From positions 2,513 through 66,512 of the forward strand of contig PZPC01000004.1 in NCBI GenBank assembly GCA_003045895.1: a stretch of DNA of 64,000 nt, given 5' to 3'. A program made the translations under genes and the position numbers. How positions within the stretch are numbered: the stretch's first letter is position 1; each line of letters opens with the position of its first letter. The stretch comes from Bacteroidota bacterium (GTDB lineage: Bacteria; Bacteroidota; Bacteroidia; Chitinophagales; Saprospiraceae). Of this stretch, positions 45,717 through 56,097 are shown one piece after another. The notes below the pieces were generated by a model. It ran no database searches and was not told the origin of the DNA. It saw only the letters and a list, made by a program, of their open reading frames with translations.

Positions 45717-45765
45717 AGTAATCGCCGGCAAGGGTCCAACGACCTTCACGGAAAATAAAAGTAGT

Positions 45766-46611
45766 ATGACCAGTAAGTATTTTTTCTATTCCCTATTGAT
45801 CAGTTTCGTGTTGTTGGGCTTCGCCTGCGACGAAGTGGCCCCCGTCTTAAACCCCATTGATACCGGTGGCGGCCCCGTGCCCGTGGCCGAGCAGGAACGG
45901 CAGGTGCTGATCGAAGAGTTTACCGGGGTGCGCTGCGTCAACTGCCCGGCGGGTAGCGCAGCCATCGAAGCGTTGCGCGCCGTGTACGGCGTGAAACTGG
46001 TAGCCGTATCCATCCACGCGGGCTTTTTTGCCCAACCCTACGCCGAAAGCCAGGAAAACCTGGCCACGCCGATCGGAAATTCTATCCTGAGCCTGCTGGG
46101 CGAACCCTTGGGGTACCCCACGGCCGTGGTCAACCGTACCCGCTTCAACGGCGAAGAGAACCGCCAGGTCGGGCAGTCGACCTGGGCCGGCTACATTGCC
46201 GAAGAACTGCAGCATGCCCCCCAGGTGAAGATTGACCTGCAACGCACCTACAACGAAGCTACCCGCGAGGTGACTGTTCGTGCCGACTTATACATCGTAG
46301 AAAATATAACCGATCCGGACGTGCGCCTGACGGTCTACCTCACCGAAAACAACCTCTCCGATAGCCAGCTGACACCCGCCGGACAGCAAAACGACTACAT
46401 TCACAAACACGTCTTCCGCACCGCGCTGGGTGCCTTCGACGGCGACCAGCTCAGCGAAAGCCTCGTCGCGGGCGCCGTGGTCAGTCGCTCCTTTACCTAT
46501 ACCCTGGCTGCTAACTGGAATCCGGAAGAATGCCATATTGTTGCTTTTGTACACCGCGGGGGGAGTGACCTGAAGGTGCTGCAGGCGCACGAAGTGGGGG
46601 TAGTAGAATGA
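45766..46611 (+). CDS. Omp28-related lipoprotein with thioredoxin-like Cys pair
   Basis: A 281-residue protein with a lipoprotein signal (YSLLISFVLLGFAC, Cys21). The N-terminal domain carries VLIEEFTGVRCVNCPAGSAA, a thioredoxin-like active-site placement with C-x2-C, and the C-terminal half is a beta domain (VRADLYIVENITDPDVRL, YIHKHVFRTALGAFDGD). It belongs to the Omp28 family, first described as an outer-membrane protein of Porphyromonas. Likely cotranscribed with the DUF6029 gene. Function of the family is not established; the Cys pair suggests redox activity outside the cytoplasm. Confidence 0.87.
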   Translation: MTSKYFFYSLLISFVLLGFACDEVAPVLNPIDTGGGPVPVAEQERQVLIEEFTGVRCVNCPAGSAAIEALRAVYGVKLVAVSIHAGFFAQPYAESQENLATPIGNSILSLLGEPLGYPTAVVNRTRFNGEENRQVGQSTWAGYIAEELQHAPQVKIDLQRTYNEATREVTVRADLYIVENITDPDVRLTVYLTENNLSDSQLTPAGQQNDYIHKHVFRTALGAFDGDQLSESLVAGAVVSRSFTYTLAANWNPEECHIVAFVHRGGSDLKVLQAHEVGVVE

Positions 46612-46912
46612 AGGTGGAAAGGTGTAAGGGTGTAAACGTGTAAGTGCCGGGACAATAAGGTGGTTCTCGCTGCATTATCATAAAGGAAGCGTGCCTTTAG
46701 GTACGCGATATCGGTAGGAAATTGTTTCACCGATTGATTAGCCGTGCCGTAGGTACGGAATAGGCTTGCGTGCTATTGATTTAGATGCCGTACCTACGGC
46801 ACGGGAAGCATACATTTGGCCATTCTCTACCGATATTAAGTACCTACGGCACTTCGCACTTCGCACTTCCCACTTTTACACCTTTCCCCTTTTACACCTT
46901 TCCACCTCTCCC
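46612..46912. repeat. Composite palindromic repeat region between Omp28 and helicase genes
   Basis: Outer arms are TTTACACC-type simple repeats in inverted orientation (46611-46645 and 46868-46912). Inside lie two diverged, inverted copies of a ~70-bp unit with cores GTGCCTTTAGGTAC (46691-46704), GTGCCGTAGGTACGG (46744-46758), their complement at 46788-46804 and GTACCTACGGCAC (46840-46852), each with ATATCGGTAG-like words between. The left copy, preceded by GTGGTTCTCGCTGC, is repeated almost word for word at 63889-64000. The whole region can form a large cruciform. Confidence 0.85.
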
Positions 46913-48223
46913 CTAAATCTCCGTGATCCGAACTTTCTTATTCTTCAACTTGGTATTGTCGATGAGCTGCAGCAGGTGCTTCACCTTGTTGGCCTGAACG
47001 GCTACGAAGGCGCAATCCTGCTTGAGCTCGATGGTGCCGAGGTGCTCGGGCCGCAGCTGGCCCTGCTTGAAAAAGAGGCCGGCAATATCCCCTTTCGAGA
47101 TCTTGTCCCGGCGGCCACCAGACACGAACAGGGTGACCCACGCCGACGCCGTCGGCAGCGGGGCTGGTTGTAGTATTTCCACTTCCGGCTGCCCGATAAA
47201 ATCGGGTAATGGCTCGTCTGCCCATTGCAGGACGTAGGCCGTACCTTCCTGGTGCATCCGCGCGGTGCGCCCATTGCGGTGCGTGAACTCCTGGCTCCGG
47301 ACGGGCAGGTGGTAATGGATGATGAAAGAAATTTCGGGAATATCAATTCCGCGCGCAGCCAGGTCGGTAGCTAAGAGGAGCTGGTGGGTGCCGTTGCGGA
47401 ATTTGAGGAGGGCGCGCTCGCGGTCCTGCTGCTCCATGCCCCCGTAGAAACAACCGTGGGGGATATTTTTTTCCGTCAGGAAATCGCTGACGCGCTGGAT
47501 GGAGGCTTTGAAGTTGCAAAAAATAATGCCGGGATGGTTGCCCAGGTGGGCCAGGGCGTCTGCCAGGGTGGGCAGCTTGTCCTTGGTGGGAGAGAGGATG
47601 GTCTTGACCGTGAGCTGGGCAATCCCCTCGTCGAGGTAGTCGATGGTGGTGGGGTTGGTGAGGCGCACGAAGTCGGGCACGTCCACCTCCTGGGTCGCCG
47701 AAGTCAGCACCTTCTTTTCCAAGGCTGGCAGGGCGCGGATGATCTCCTCCATATCAACGGCGAAGCCGATCTCCAGGGATTTATCGAACTCGTCGAGCAC
47801 CAACGCCTGCAGGAAGCGGGTAGAAAACGTCCGCCGGCGCACGTGATCGGCAATCCGGCCCGGCGTGCCGATGAGGATAGCTGGCGGATGCTTCAGGTCG
47901 ACTTTGTCTTTGCCGACCGCCCGCCCGCCGTACACTGCGTTGGTCTTGTAGCCGGTGCCCATCTCGCGAACTACCTGCTCGATCTGGATGGCCAGTTCCC
48001 GCGAGGGTACCAGGATCAGCAGTTGCACCTCCTCCACGTTGGGGTCAAGGACAGCAAGGAGCGGCAAGAGGAAGGCCAGGGTCTTGCCCGTTCCCGTGGG
48101 GGAAAGCAGCATCACCTCCGCTACATTTTCGATGGCCAACTGGGCCTCTTCCTGCATGGCGTTGAGTTGGGTAATGCCCAATTTGTCCAAAATTTCCTGC
48201 TGGTTCTTCAATCGACTCGACAT
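46913..48223 (-). CDS. DEAD-box RNA helicase, DbpA-like
   Basis: A 436-residue helicase taking ATG 48223 (MSSRLKNQQEILDKLGI). Motifs: Q-motif ITQLNAMQEEA, I PTGTGKT, Ia PSRELAIQ, GG, Ib TPGRI, II DEFD (a DEAD variant), III SAT, IV IIFCNF, V ATDLAARGID, VI HRNGRTARM. The C-terminal ~80 residues (WVTLFVSGGRRDKISKGDIAGL to KKVRITEI) form a DbpA-type RNA-binding domain, which in E. coli and Bacillus directs the enzyme to 23S rRNA. Role: large-subunit maturation, inferred from that domain. A TACCTTTG promoter element lies at 48277-48284. Confidence 0.92.
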   Translation of the reverse strand: MSSRLKNQQEILDKLGITQLNAMQEEAQLAIENVAEVMLLSPTGTGKTLAFLLPLLAVLDPNVEEVQLLILVPSRELAIQIEQVVREMGTGYKTNAVYGGRAVGKDKVDLKHPPAILIGTPGRIADHVRRRTFSTRFLQALVLDEFDKSLEIGFAVDMEEIIRALPALEKKVLTSATQEVDVPDFVRLTNPTTIDYLDEGIAQLTVKTILSPTKDKLPTLADALAHLGNHPGIIFCNFKASIQRVSDFLTEKNIPHGCFYGGMEQQDRERALLKFRNGTHQLLLATDLAARGIDIPEISFIIHYHLPVRSQEFTHRNGRTARMHQEGTAYVLQWADEPLPDFIGQPEVEILQPAPLPTASAWVTLFVSGGRRDKISKGDIAGLFFKQGQLRPEHLGTIELKQDCAFVAVQANKVKHLLQLIDNTKLKNKKVRITEI

Positions 48224-48276
48224 ACGTATAACGGCTAGTAACGGCTGCTTACCTAAAAACAGGTGGTACAGCGCCG

Positions 48277-48284
48277 CAAAGGTA
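48277..48284 (-). promoter_or_regulatory. Consensus -7 element of the helicase gene
   Basis: Minus-strand TACCTTTG followed by CGG, 54 nt before ATG 48223. It lies downstream of the alternative start at 48319, so the shorter protein is favoured. Confidence 0.6.
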
Positions 48285-48319
48285 CGGGATGCCGGGGTAA
48301 CGGGCGTGGAATGTTTCAA

Positions 48320-48589
48320 CCTCCGAGGTTTACCCCGTGTAGCAGGGCTTTCTCATAAAAGTAAAATCCGCTCGAAAAGACAAAAATCACTAAAATTTGC
48401 CCCGACCCCTAAAGGGAGTTTTAGCGATTTTGCCTTTTCTCCCTTTAGGGTTGGGGCAAAAAGGCGAAAATTGCTAAAACGGTTTTTATGAGAAAGCCCT
48501 ACCCCGTGTAGACCTCCGAGGTTAGTATCGTTTTTAAGTGCGAGTACGGCGAATTTAACCTTCGAATTTGGCAGTAAACCTCGGAGGTC
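48320..48589. repeat. CCTCCGAGG palindromic repeats interrupted by the MITE
   Basis: CCTCCGAGGTT occurs at 48320-48330 and 48513-48523 and inverted as AACCTCGGAGGTC at 48577-48589. Removing the MITE and one duplication restores a continuous repeat, CCTCCGAGGTT-TACCCCGTGTAG-ACCTCCGAGGTT, so this repeat was present first. The remaining 48590-48798 stretch shows nothing I can name. Confidence 0.75.
48343..48500. mobile_element. 158-bp palindromic MITE-like element with 11-bp target duplication
   Basis: Terminal inverted repeats AGGGCTTTCTCATAAAA (48344-48360) and TTTTATGAGAAAGCCCT (48484-48500) are perfect over 17 bp, and inner arms around CCCTAAAGGGAG (48407-48418) and CTCCCTTTAGGG (48439-48450) also pair. 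The element is bounded by the direct repeat ACCCCGTGTAG (48332-48342 and 48501-48511), as expected for target-site duplication. It has no coding capacity. Its insertion splits a pre-existing CCTCCGAGG repeat. Confidence 0.85.
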
Positions 48590-48798
48590 GGGCAGGTTGC
48601 GAGCCGCTATCAAGCCATAGCGCAAGGCTTCTGTTTTTTGCGACCGGCGAGGCCGACCTGGTAACCCTCAATAGGTCCCCAACCGTACAAAGCTTATCCG
48701 TTCCGCCAGCCAACGACAAAACAAGGCGGCCTCTTTATCAGCAGTCAGGTACAAAAGGTGTATTTTACTTGCCCCATTTCCAGCTCAATAAATACCCT

Positions 48799-49557
48799 AT
48801 GAAACCGGCACTCTTCCTCCTCTTCCTGCTTTCTACCCACTGGAGCACCGCCCAGTACCTGCCCACCGTCGTAGACGGCCACCATTGGACGGTGCGGCAG
48901 TACCAGGGCATGGACAACTACGTGGACTACGAATACGGGCTGCGCTGCGACTCCACGGTAGCATCCGCCACCTACCTGCAAATTATCCGCGACGACGGCC
49001 AGTTTCTGGGCCTGGTGCGGGAAGATACCCTCGCGCAAACCATCTATTACCGCGGGGTAGGTGATACCACCGAGACCCTCATTATTCGCTACGACCTGGC
49101 CGTCGGCGATACCTTTTATATTTCCGGGGTACCGGTTATCTGCGAGCAGGTTTCCACCGTGGACCTCTACGGCGCTACCCGCAAATTGATTCGCTTCAAC
49201 CTGTCGCAAGGATTCATCGAAGGGGTGGGCAATTCTTTTTTCGGGGTGCACGACTTCGGTCAGTTCCAGGGCGTGGTGGGCTTCGATCCCAACGGGGCGG
49301 GGTGTAGCGTAACGAGCACGTCGGCGGAATACGCTCCCCAACCGGTCGCTGTTTTTCCCAACCCCTTTGGTGATTACCTGACTATTTATCTGCCACCAGC
49401 CACTACCGTGCAGTTTAAATTTGTGGATACCGTAGGAAGGACTATTTTGCGCGGCATTGCGCCGGGAACGACGACAATCCCCACCGCCGGATTACCGGCA
49501 GGGGTCTATTTTATCTGCTTGTCCAATGGGCAGGTGACAAAAGTCGTCAGGCATTAA
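48799..49557 (+). CDS. Secreted protein with T9SS type A C-terminal domain
   Basis: A 252-residue protein from ATG 48799 (MKPALFLLFLLSTHWSTAQ, signal peptide). The middle ~150 residues (LPTVVDGHHWTVRQYQG to DFGQFQGVVGFDPNGAGC) form a small beta domain seen in other Bacteroidota secreted proteins, function unknown. The last ~75 residues are a T9SS type A sorting domain: VAVFPNPFGDYLTIYL, FVDTVGRTILRG, LPAGVYFICLSNGQVTKVVR. Export through SprA and surface attachment or release is predicted. An in-frame extension upstream to 48568 is not used since it runs into repeat sequence. Confidence 0.85.
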   Translation: MKPALFLLFLLSTHWSTAQYLPTVVDGHHWTVRQYQGMDNYVDYEYGLRCDSTVASATYLQIIRDDGQFLGLVREDTLAQTIYYRGVGDTTETLIIRYDLAVGDTFYISGVPVICEQVSTVDLYGATRKLIRFNLSQGFIEGVGNSFFGVHDFGQFQGVVGFDPNGAGCSVTSTSAEYAPQPVAVFPNPFGDYLTIYLPPATTVQFKFVDTVGRTILRGIAPGTTTIPTAGLPAGVYFICLSNGQVTKVVRH

Positions 49558-49589
49558 AGGATTGTGAGCGAAGGAAAATCGGGAATTCA

Positions 49590-50084
49590 ATGGATCTTTA
49601 CAAAATACAACTAGCAGAAACCGTCATCGCCGTATTGGGCTTTCTGATTACCCGGAATCTGGTCAACCGGATAACGGATAAGGTGGGCCTGAAGTTTTCT
49701 TACCACAAGACCAGAATAAAAATAGTCAAGAAGGTCATTGCTGCTGTTTTTTACCTGGTGCTGGCGGGGTTGCTGCTCTTCATCTGGGGGGTCGATAGCA
49801 CGGAGTTGGTCTTTTTCATTTCCTCGTTGCTGACCGTGCTGGGCATTGCCTTTTTTGCCCAGTGGTCCATTATTTCCAACATCACTTCCACGCTGATCAT
49901 TTTCTTTTACCACCAGGTTAATATTGGTGACCAAATTGTCATACTGGACAAAGACTACCAGATTGAAGGGAAGATCAGTGACATTGGCGTCTTCTTCATT
50001 GTCATCAAGGTAGCCGAAGACGAGTACGTCTCTTTGCCGAGCAACGTGTTTATTCAGAAAATGGTCAAGAAGGTCAAGCAATAA
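49590..50084 (+). CDS. Minimal MscS-type mechanosensitive channel
   Basis: A 164-residue protein: three membrane helices (about residues 8-26, 48-66 and 72-105) and the MscS beta-domain core (VNIGDQIVILDKDYQIEGKI, YVSLPSNVFIQKMVKK). The pore-lining helix (LGIAFFAQWSIISNITSTL) matches the MscS pattern though with few Gly/Ala. The C-terminal alpha/beta vestibule domain (~90 residues) of E. coli MscS is missing; there is no frameshift, so the short form looks natural. It releases solutes on osmotic downshift if functional. Its stop codon is separated by one base from that of the convergent uvrB gene. Confidence 0.82.
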   Translation: MDLYKIQLAETVIAVLGFLITRNLVNRITDKVGLKFSYHKTRIKIVKKVIAAVFYLVLAGLLLFIWGVDSTELVFFISSLLTVLGIAFFAQWSIISNITSTLIIFFYHQVNIGDQIVILDKDYQIEGKISDIGVFFIVIKVAEDEYVSLPSNVFIQKMVKKVKQ

Positions 50085-50085
50085 A

Positions 50086-52113
50086 CTATACCAGCACCCG
50101 CTTCAGCTGGTCCCGGAGGGCGAGCACTTCGTCGCGGTACTGAGCAGCAGAGATGAAGTCCAGTTCCTTGGCGGCTTTTCTCATGCGGGCATCGGCATCG
50201 GCGACGGCCTTCTCCAGCTGATCACGTGACATGTAGCCAATGATGGGGTCGGCGGCCAGGCTGTTCTTTGCGGGCTCCAGGTAAGCATCTTTGACCCCGC
50301 GCACGTCGAGGATCGACTGCTTGGCCATGATTTCTTCCCGGGTCTTGCGCATGGTTTTGGGGATAATCCCGTGTTCTTCGTTGTAGGCCATCTGGATGCT
50401 GCGGCGGCGGTTGGTTTCCTCGATGGTGCGCTGCATGGAGTTGGTCACCTTGTCGGCGTAGAAGACCACGAGGCCATTGGCGTTACGGGCGGCGCGGCCA
50501 GCCGTCTGGGTCAGCGACCGTTCGTTGCGCAGGAAGCCTTCTTTATCGGCGTCGATGATGGCAACGAGGCTCACCTCGGGCAGGTCCAGGCCCTCGCGCA
50601 GGAGGTTAACGCCCACCAGTACGTCAAACTCGCCGAGGCGTAGGTCGCGCAGTATTTCCACCCGCTCCATGGTGTCCACTTCCGAGTGAATGTAGCGGAC
50701 TTTGATGTTCAGCTTGGTCAGGTACTTGGTCAGTTCTTCGGCCATGCGCTTGGTCAGGGTGGTCACCAGGGTGCGCTCGTCGCGCTTGATGCGCTCGTCA
50801 ATTTCTTCCAGCAAGTCGTCGATCTGGTTGATGCTGGGCCGCACCACAATGGGCGGGTCGATCAGCCCTGTCGGCCGGATGATCTGCTCAACGATCAGGC
50901 CACTCGTTTGCTCCAGTTCGTACTCGGCGGGCGTAGCGCTCACGTAGATGGCCTGGTTGATGAGGGTTTCAAATTCCGGAAAATTGAGGGGTCGGTTGTC
51001 CATGGCGGAAGGCAACCGGAAACCGTAGCTGACCAGGCTGAGCTTGCGGGCACGGTCGCCACCAAACATGCCGCGCACCTGGGGCAAGGTGACGTGGCTT
51101 TCGTCAACAAACATGAGGTAGTCGTCCGGAAAATAATCGAGCAAGCAGAAGGGGCGGGTACCCGGCTCGCGGCCGTCGAAGAAGCGGGAGTAGTTCTCCA
51201 CACCGGTACAATAGCCCAACTCCTTCATCATTTCCAGGTCGAAGTTGGTGCGCTCGCTGATGCGCCGGGCCTCTATCAGGCGGCTCTCGCGTTCGAAGTA
51301 TTTCTCCTGCTCGTGCAGTTCGTCCTGAATGCTATTGATGATGGATTTCAGGCGCTCCTTGGGCGCGATGTAGAGGTTGGCCGGAAAGATCGCCGCGTCC
51401 TCCATGTATTCAATGCGCTTACCGCTAGAAATTTCCAGCTTTTCAATGCTTTCGATCTCGTCGCCGAAAAAGGTGATGCGGTAGCCATATTCCACGTACG
51501 GCAGGTTGATGTCTACGGTGTCGCCCCGCACGCGGAACGTCGCCCGTTTGAAGTCGGTTTCCGTGCGCGAGTACAAACTGTCGACCAGGCGGTAGAGGAA
51601 GCCATTGCGGGAGATCGACTCCCCCTTTTTGATGCGGATAATCCCGCTCTTGTAATCCTCCGGGTTGCCCATACCGTAGATACAGCTCACCGATGCGACA
51701 ATGATGATATCCCGGCGGCCCGACAGCAGATTGGACGTCGCCCGGAGGCGCAGTTTATCTACTTCCTCGTTGATGGCCAGGTCTTTTTCAATAAAAGTAT
51801 CCGAAGAAGAAATGTAGGCTTCGGGTTGGTAGTAATCGTAATAGGACACGAAATACTCCACCGCGTTGTCAGGGAAAAAGTCCTTGAACTCGCTGTACAA
51901 CTGCGCGGTCAGCGTCTTGTTGTGGGTCAGGATCAGCACCGGCCGGTCCAGTTGGGCGATGACGTTGGCCATGGTAAAGGTCTTGCCCGAGCCCGTTACC
52001 CCCAGCAATACCTGGCTCTTATCACCACCTTGGATGCCGGTGATCAATTGCCGGATGGCTTCCGGCTGATCGCCCGTAGGCTTGAAGGGAGAAACGAGTT
52101 TGAATGACGACAC
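50086..52113 (-). CDS. uvrB: Excinuclease ABC subunit UvrB
   Basis: A 675-residue DNA-repair helicase, typical length. GTG 52113 gives MSSFKLVSPFKPTGDQPEAI, the standard N-terminus; upstream codons offer only TTG. Motifs: Walker A LGVTGSGKTFT, the beta-hairpin around YYDYYQPEAYI, DEAD-like FVDESHVTLPQ, GVNLLREGLDLPEV, QTAGRAARN, and a C-terminal UvrC-binding coiled coil (DQLEKAVADADARMRKAAKELDF shortened here as positions about 630-660). It verifies UvrA-bound lesions and recruits UvrC for nucleotide excision repair. Confidence 0.97.
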   Translation of the reverse strand: MSSFKLVSPFKPTGDQPEAIRQLITGIQGGDKSQVLLGVTGSGKTFTMANVIAQLDRPVLILTHNKTLTAQLYSEFKDFFPDNAVEYFVSYYDYYQPEAYISSSDTFIEKDLAINEEVDKLRLRATSNLLSGRRDIIIVASVSCIYGMGNPEDYKSGIIRIKKGESISRNGFLYRLVDSLYSRTETDFKRATFRVRGDTVDINLPYVEYGYRITFFGDEIESIEKLEISSGKRIEYMEDAAIFPANLYIAPKERLKSIINSIQDELHEQEKYFERESRLIEARRISERTNFDLEMMKELGYCTGVENYSRFFDGREPGTRPFCLLDYFPDDYLMFVDESHVTLPQVRGMFGGDRARKLSLVSYGFRLPSAMDNRPLNFPEFETLINQAIYVSATPAEYELEQTSGLIVEQIIRPTGLIDPPIVVRPSINQIDDLLEEIDERIKRDERTLVTTLTKRMAEELTKYLTKLNIKVRYIHSEVDTMERVEILRDLRLGEFDVLVGVNLLREGLDLPEVSLVAIIDADKEGFLRNERSLTQTAGRAARNANGLVVFYADKVTNSMQRTIEETNRRRSIQMAYNEEHGIIPKTMRKTREEIMAKQSILDVRGVKDAYLEPAKNSLAADPIIGYMSRDQLEKAVADADARMRKAAKELDFISAAQYRDEVLALRDQLKRVLV

Positions 52114-52252
52114 AGGTAACTTTTTTAAAGGATAGTAAGCCAACAAAAATAGCGAAAATTGTTTATTACAACTGATTTTGTTAGAAAAAACAAACAGTTT
52201 TCAGCATGATTAACAACTGAATTCCCCTAATGGTTAAAGAACAAGCGCTAAA

Positions 52253-53026
52253 CTATTTTCCCTTGAACACTGCGGGGCGGCGCTCCACGAACGAGGCCAT
52301 TCCTTCGGCCGCATCTTCGGTGGCCATCAGGTCGCGGGCTACGGGCAACAGGTTGGCCAGGGCTGCGGCCTGCCCTTCGGTCAGCAGTTGGTGGGCACTG
52401 GCCAGGGTAGCCTGCACCGCCAGTGGTGCTTGCTGCACAATGGTTTCGGCGATCGCCAGGGCGTGCTCGAAGGGGTCGCCAATGGTCATTTCCTGCACCA
52501 GCCCGATGCGGAGGGCTTCGGTGGCGTCGAAGAGGTCACCCGTCAGGAGGTAGCGCATGGCGTTGCCGTAGCCACAGCGCTGTACCATGCGTACGGTCGC
52601 ACCCCCGAAAGGAATAAAGCCTCGTTTGATTTCAATCTGCCCAAAGCGGGTGTTTTTAGCCGCCACGGCCACGTCGGCGGCCAGCAGCGTTTCGATGCCG
52701 ATGGTGAGGCAGTAGCCTTTCACGGCAAAGACGAGGGGTTTGGTGCGCGTCCGGCCCATGGTTTGGGCCGGGTCTACGAGGTCTTCCGTGAAGAGGGCGC
52801 TGCCATCCTTTACGGCGGGCCCCACGTCAGCGAGGTCCAGCCCCGCCGTGAAGTTGTCGCCGTGGGCGAAGACTAGTCCGCCCCAGAGGTCCGCCCGGTC
52901 TTCCAACTGGGTGTAGGCCTGGGCCAGCTCCTGGAGCATTTGCTGGTTGAAGGCATTCATCTTCTCCGGCCGGTTCAGCCCGATAAGGAAGAGGTGTCCG
53001 CGCGTTTCGGTGGTGATGTACTGCAT
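52253..53026 (-). CDS. Enoyl-CoA hydratase/isomerase family protein
   Basis: A 257-residue crotonase-fold protein: NRPEKMNAFNQQML near residue 20, the CoA/oxyanion loop FAHGDNFTAGLDL, and FAVKGYCLTIGIETLLAADV; the second oxyanion loop reads GFIPFGGATVRMVQRCG, without the usual catalytic Glu at the first expected position, so the exact reaction (hydration, isomerisation or other) is uncertain. It lies 23 bp downstream of the SDR gene on the same strand, with a 2,4-dienoyl-CoA reductase further upstream, suggesting a fatty-acid or related acyl-CoA degradation group. Cytoplasmic. Confidence 0.88.
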   Translation of the reverse strand: MQYITTETRGHLFLIGLNRPEKMNAFNQQMLQELAQAYTQLEDRADLWGGLVFAHGDNFTAGLDLADVGPAVKDGSALFTEDLVDPAQTMGRTRTKPLVFAVKGYCLTIGIETLLAADVAVAAKNTRFGQIEIKRGFIPFGGATVRMVQRCGYGNAMRYLLTGDLFDATEALRIGLVQEMTIGDPFEHALAIAETIVQQAPLAVQATLASAHQLLTEGQAAALANLLPVARDLMATEDAAEGMASFVERRPAVFKGK

Positions 53027-53049
53027 ATTTTTGGATTTAAATCGTTAGG

Positions 53050-53802
53050 CTAAGCCGTTTGCCCGCCGTCAATGGGCAGCGCCAGCCCCGTGACGTAGCT
53101 GGTTGCGTCGTCGGCCAGCCAGGTGATGGCGTTGACAATATCTGCTACCTCGCCGAAGCGCCGCAGGGGGATGGTGCGCAGGAATTTTTCGTCAATTCCT
53201 TCCTTGGCCGCAAAAAGTTGGTCCACCAGTGGGGTATGGGTAAATACCGGACAAACGGCGTTGACCCGAATGCCGAGCCGGGCATACTCGCCGGCAGCGG
53301 CTTTGGTCATGCCCACCACCGCGTGCTTGCTGGCGGTGTAGGCCAACTGCAGGGGGAGGCCACGCAGGCCAGCAATGGACGCGATATTGATCACACAGCC
53401 GCTACCCTGCCGGGCCATGACGGCCAACTGTTCCTTCATCCCGTAAAAGACGCCCGTCTGGTTCACCGCAATCACCCGATCCCAGTCGGGTAGCGCCACC
53501 TCAGCCGTAGGCGCCAGGGGTCCGCCAATGCCCGCATTGTTGATGGCCACATCCAGGCGGCCGAAATGTTGGACCGCCGTTGCCACCAGGTGCTGTACGG
53601 CGGCGTAATCGGCCACGTCAGTAGGCACGAAAATGGTGGCGTGGCCAGCCTGGCGCAATTGTGCGGCCACGGCTTCCCCCGTTTCCGCCTGGCGGTCGGC
53701 CAGCACCAGTTTGGCCCCCTCGGCGGCAAACGCCTGGGCAGCAGCTAATCCGATGCCCGAGGCCGAACCCGTGATGAGCACCACTTTGTCTTGAAATCGC
53801 AT
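53050..53802 (-). CDS. Short-chain dehydrogenase/reductase
   Basis: A 250-residue classical SDR from ATG 53802 (MRFQDKVVLITGSASGIG). NAD(P) binding by GSASGIG with Asp (VLADRQ) following the second strand, favouring NAD(H); NNAGIG; catalytic Ser in IASIAGLRG, and YTASK with Tyr and Lys. The C-terminal ITWLADDATSYVTGLALPIDGG is canonical. It would oxidise a hydroxyacyl or similar alcohol. Cotranscribed with the crotonase gene (23-bp gap). The FadH gene upstream is on the same strand, separated by a dispersed repeat of about 140 bp. Confidence 0.9.
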   Translation of the reverse strand: MRFQDKVVLITGSASGIGLAAAQAFAAEGAKLVLADRQAETGEAVAAQLRQAGHATIFVPTDVADYAAVQHLVATAVQHFGRLDVAINNAGIGGPLAPTAEVALPDWDRVIAVNQTGVFYGMKEQLAVMARQGSGCVINIASIAGLRGLPLQLAYTASKHAVVGMTKAAAGEYARLGIRVNAVCPVFTHTPLVDQLFAAKEGIDEKFLRTIPLRRFGEVADIVNAITWLADDATSYVTGLALPIDGGQTA

Positions 53803-53812
53803 AACGTGTATT

Positions 53813-53955
53813 TTAGCCACTAAAGCACTAAGTCTCATTAGAAGAGAGGAGCCACAGCAACACTAAAAACACAAAATTCCACTAAAATTGTTTGGTGTAA
53901 ATTTTGTGCCTTTCGTGCTTTTGTGCCTATAAAAAATTTGCGCTTTTGTGGTTGA
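53813..53955. repeat. Dispersed imperfect palindrome, CCACTAAAGCAC family, copy 2
   Basis: Starts TTAGCCACTAAAGCACTAAG and contains CCACTAAAATTG and GTGTAAATTTTGTGCCTTTCG, closing with CTTTTGTGGTTGA. The same words and arm order occur at 24649-24730. This copy looks double, with two right arms (53894-53930 and 53940-53955). It sits between FadH and SDR genes that otherwise look like one operon. Confidence 0.75.
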
Positions 53956-53967
53956 TATCCCTGCTGT

Positions 53968-56004
<2,037 letters not shown>

Positions 56005-56097
56005 TCAAAAGAGATCGTAGAATATACTCGCCGCGAAAGATAGGAGATTTAAGGCAAAAGAGCGAATTTTCGCTCGAACTAAAGAAAACCATATAGC

